The notes beneath the pieces are model-generated. The model was given only the letters and a program-made list of their open reading frames with translations, did not search any database and was not told the origin of the DNA. A DNA stretch of 64,000 bases, from the NCBI GenBank assembly GCA_013400115.1, contig VXBP01004440.1:331677-395676 (forward strand), written 5' to 3'. Position numbers and translations under genes: made by a program. Origin of the DNA: Rhinopomastus cyanomelas. Lineage: Eukaryota > Chordata > Aves > Bucerotiformes > Rhinopomastidae. This document shows positions 63,456-64,000 of the stretch, one piece after another (position 1 is the first letter of the stretch; every line of letters begins with the position of its first letter).

Positions 63456-64000
63456 AACTGGAAGCCCAGGGGTGACCACGCGAGGAGACACCCTCGGAGA
63501 AGCTCCCATTTCTCCACCATAAACTCTCATCCTATAAGCAACCTGCTCCGGCGTGACCGGCCCCGATCGACCGGCCGACACAACCGGCAGAACAAACAGC
63601 AGCGGAGAGCCTCGCGGGGGGATTCACACACCCAGGGGCTGGCTGGCACCACTCAGTGCCAAGAGCTCTCCGAGGCCACAGATCAATCGCCGCCCTTCTC
63701 TCCCCAGAGGGGCCGCAGACAGGACACCCACGGCGCCTCAAAGATCGCCCTCCCCACGAGGGAGAACTCTGGATGGGGCTGCTCAAAGCATCCCCCTGCT
63801 TATCAATCTATGAGCAGGAGCTTTAAAGGTCATGGGGGGGGGGGCAAAAAGAAAACAAACCAGAGCCTCATTCTAATTCCTCACCAACAGGAGCTGCTTC
63901 TGCAGAAATCCACCCCGCGGCGCTCGGGAACGTGACCTTTCGCTCACAGAGGGAGCAGCGGGTTCCTGCCTCTCCCCTCCCGGCTCTACCAACAGCTTCG

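Larger units (their letters stand above)
49265..64000 (-). other. CADM1: CADM1 intron 1, incomplete
   Basis: At least 14.7 kb of the first intron, very large in other vertebrates. No signal-peptide exon with a fitting phase-1 donor was recognised before 64000. It is crowded with CR1. Unique parts include 49540-50160, 50790-51450, 51555-52165, 52625-53170, 53890-54460, 55175-57120 (CpG-rich from 56000), 58040-59170, 59815-60515, 61085-61615, 61665-62860 and 63460-64000. None shows a gene. Confidence 0.85.

Noticed and set aside
49265..64000. CADM1 exon 1 or an alternative first exon in intron 1
   Set aside because: No ATG-led hydrophobic signal sequence ending in a phase-1 donor was recognised; the CpG-rich 56000-57000 block has none that fits.

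Overview
The window is eukaryotic, from a bird, and most likely from a GC-rich microchromosome. The only gene that can be supported is CADM1 (cell adhesion molecule 1; SynCAM1, Necl-2, TSLC1) on the minus strand. Its exons 2-12 run from 49264 down to 10700. Every exon has AG/GT splice borders and a matching reading phase, and together they give three Ig domains, a Thr-rich stalk, one membrane span and the family tail ending EYFI. Exon 1 (5' UTR, start codon, signal peptide) is not visible and should lie beyond 64000, since intron 1 is still open at the window edge. The bird assignment rests on the very many CR1 LINE fragments, which by eye cover about one fifth of the window. That density exceeds what most birds show and would suit a CR1-rich lineage such as woodpeckers; the lineage is a guess.

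Layout: 1-8770 is sequence downstream of the gene, with CR1 copies, a 19-bp minisatellite and a CpG-rich block but no recognisable gene. 8770-10699 is the presumed CADM1 3' UTR, with a poly(A) signal near 8790. 10700-22023 holds the tail exon, the membrane exon and two small cassette exons (10 and 9). 30672-35957 holds the Thr-rich cassette exon 8 and Ig3. 42915-44715 encodes Ig2 and 48127-49264 encodes Ig1. 49265-64000 is part of intron 1.

The gene works alone here. The Ig domains mediate cell-cell adhesion, the variable stalk (exons 8, 9 and 10, each phase 1-1 and a multiple of three) sets length, glycosylation and shedding, and the tail binds band-4.1 and PDZ scaffolds. The most unusual structure is in the repeats. 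A 0.94-kb, 20-bp minisatellite lies next to exon 3, and its unit matches exon 3 at 18 of 20 bases. Seven near-identical 89-bp units lie upstream of exon 9, and a 34-bp array lies upstream of exon 10. The CR1 3' end is tandemly repeated at many separate loci, and a hAT-like DNA transposon remnant is present. I saw no operon, CRISPR array, RNA gene or novel multi-gene system.
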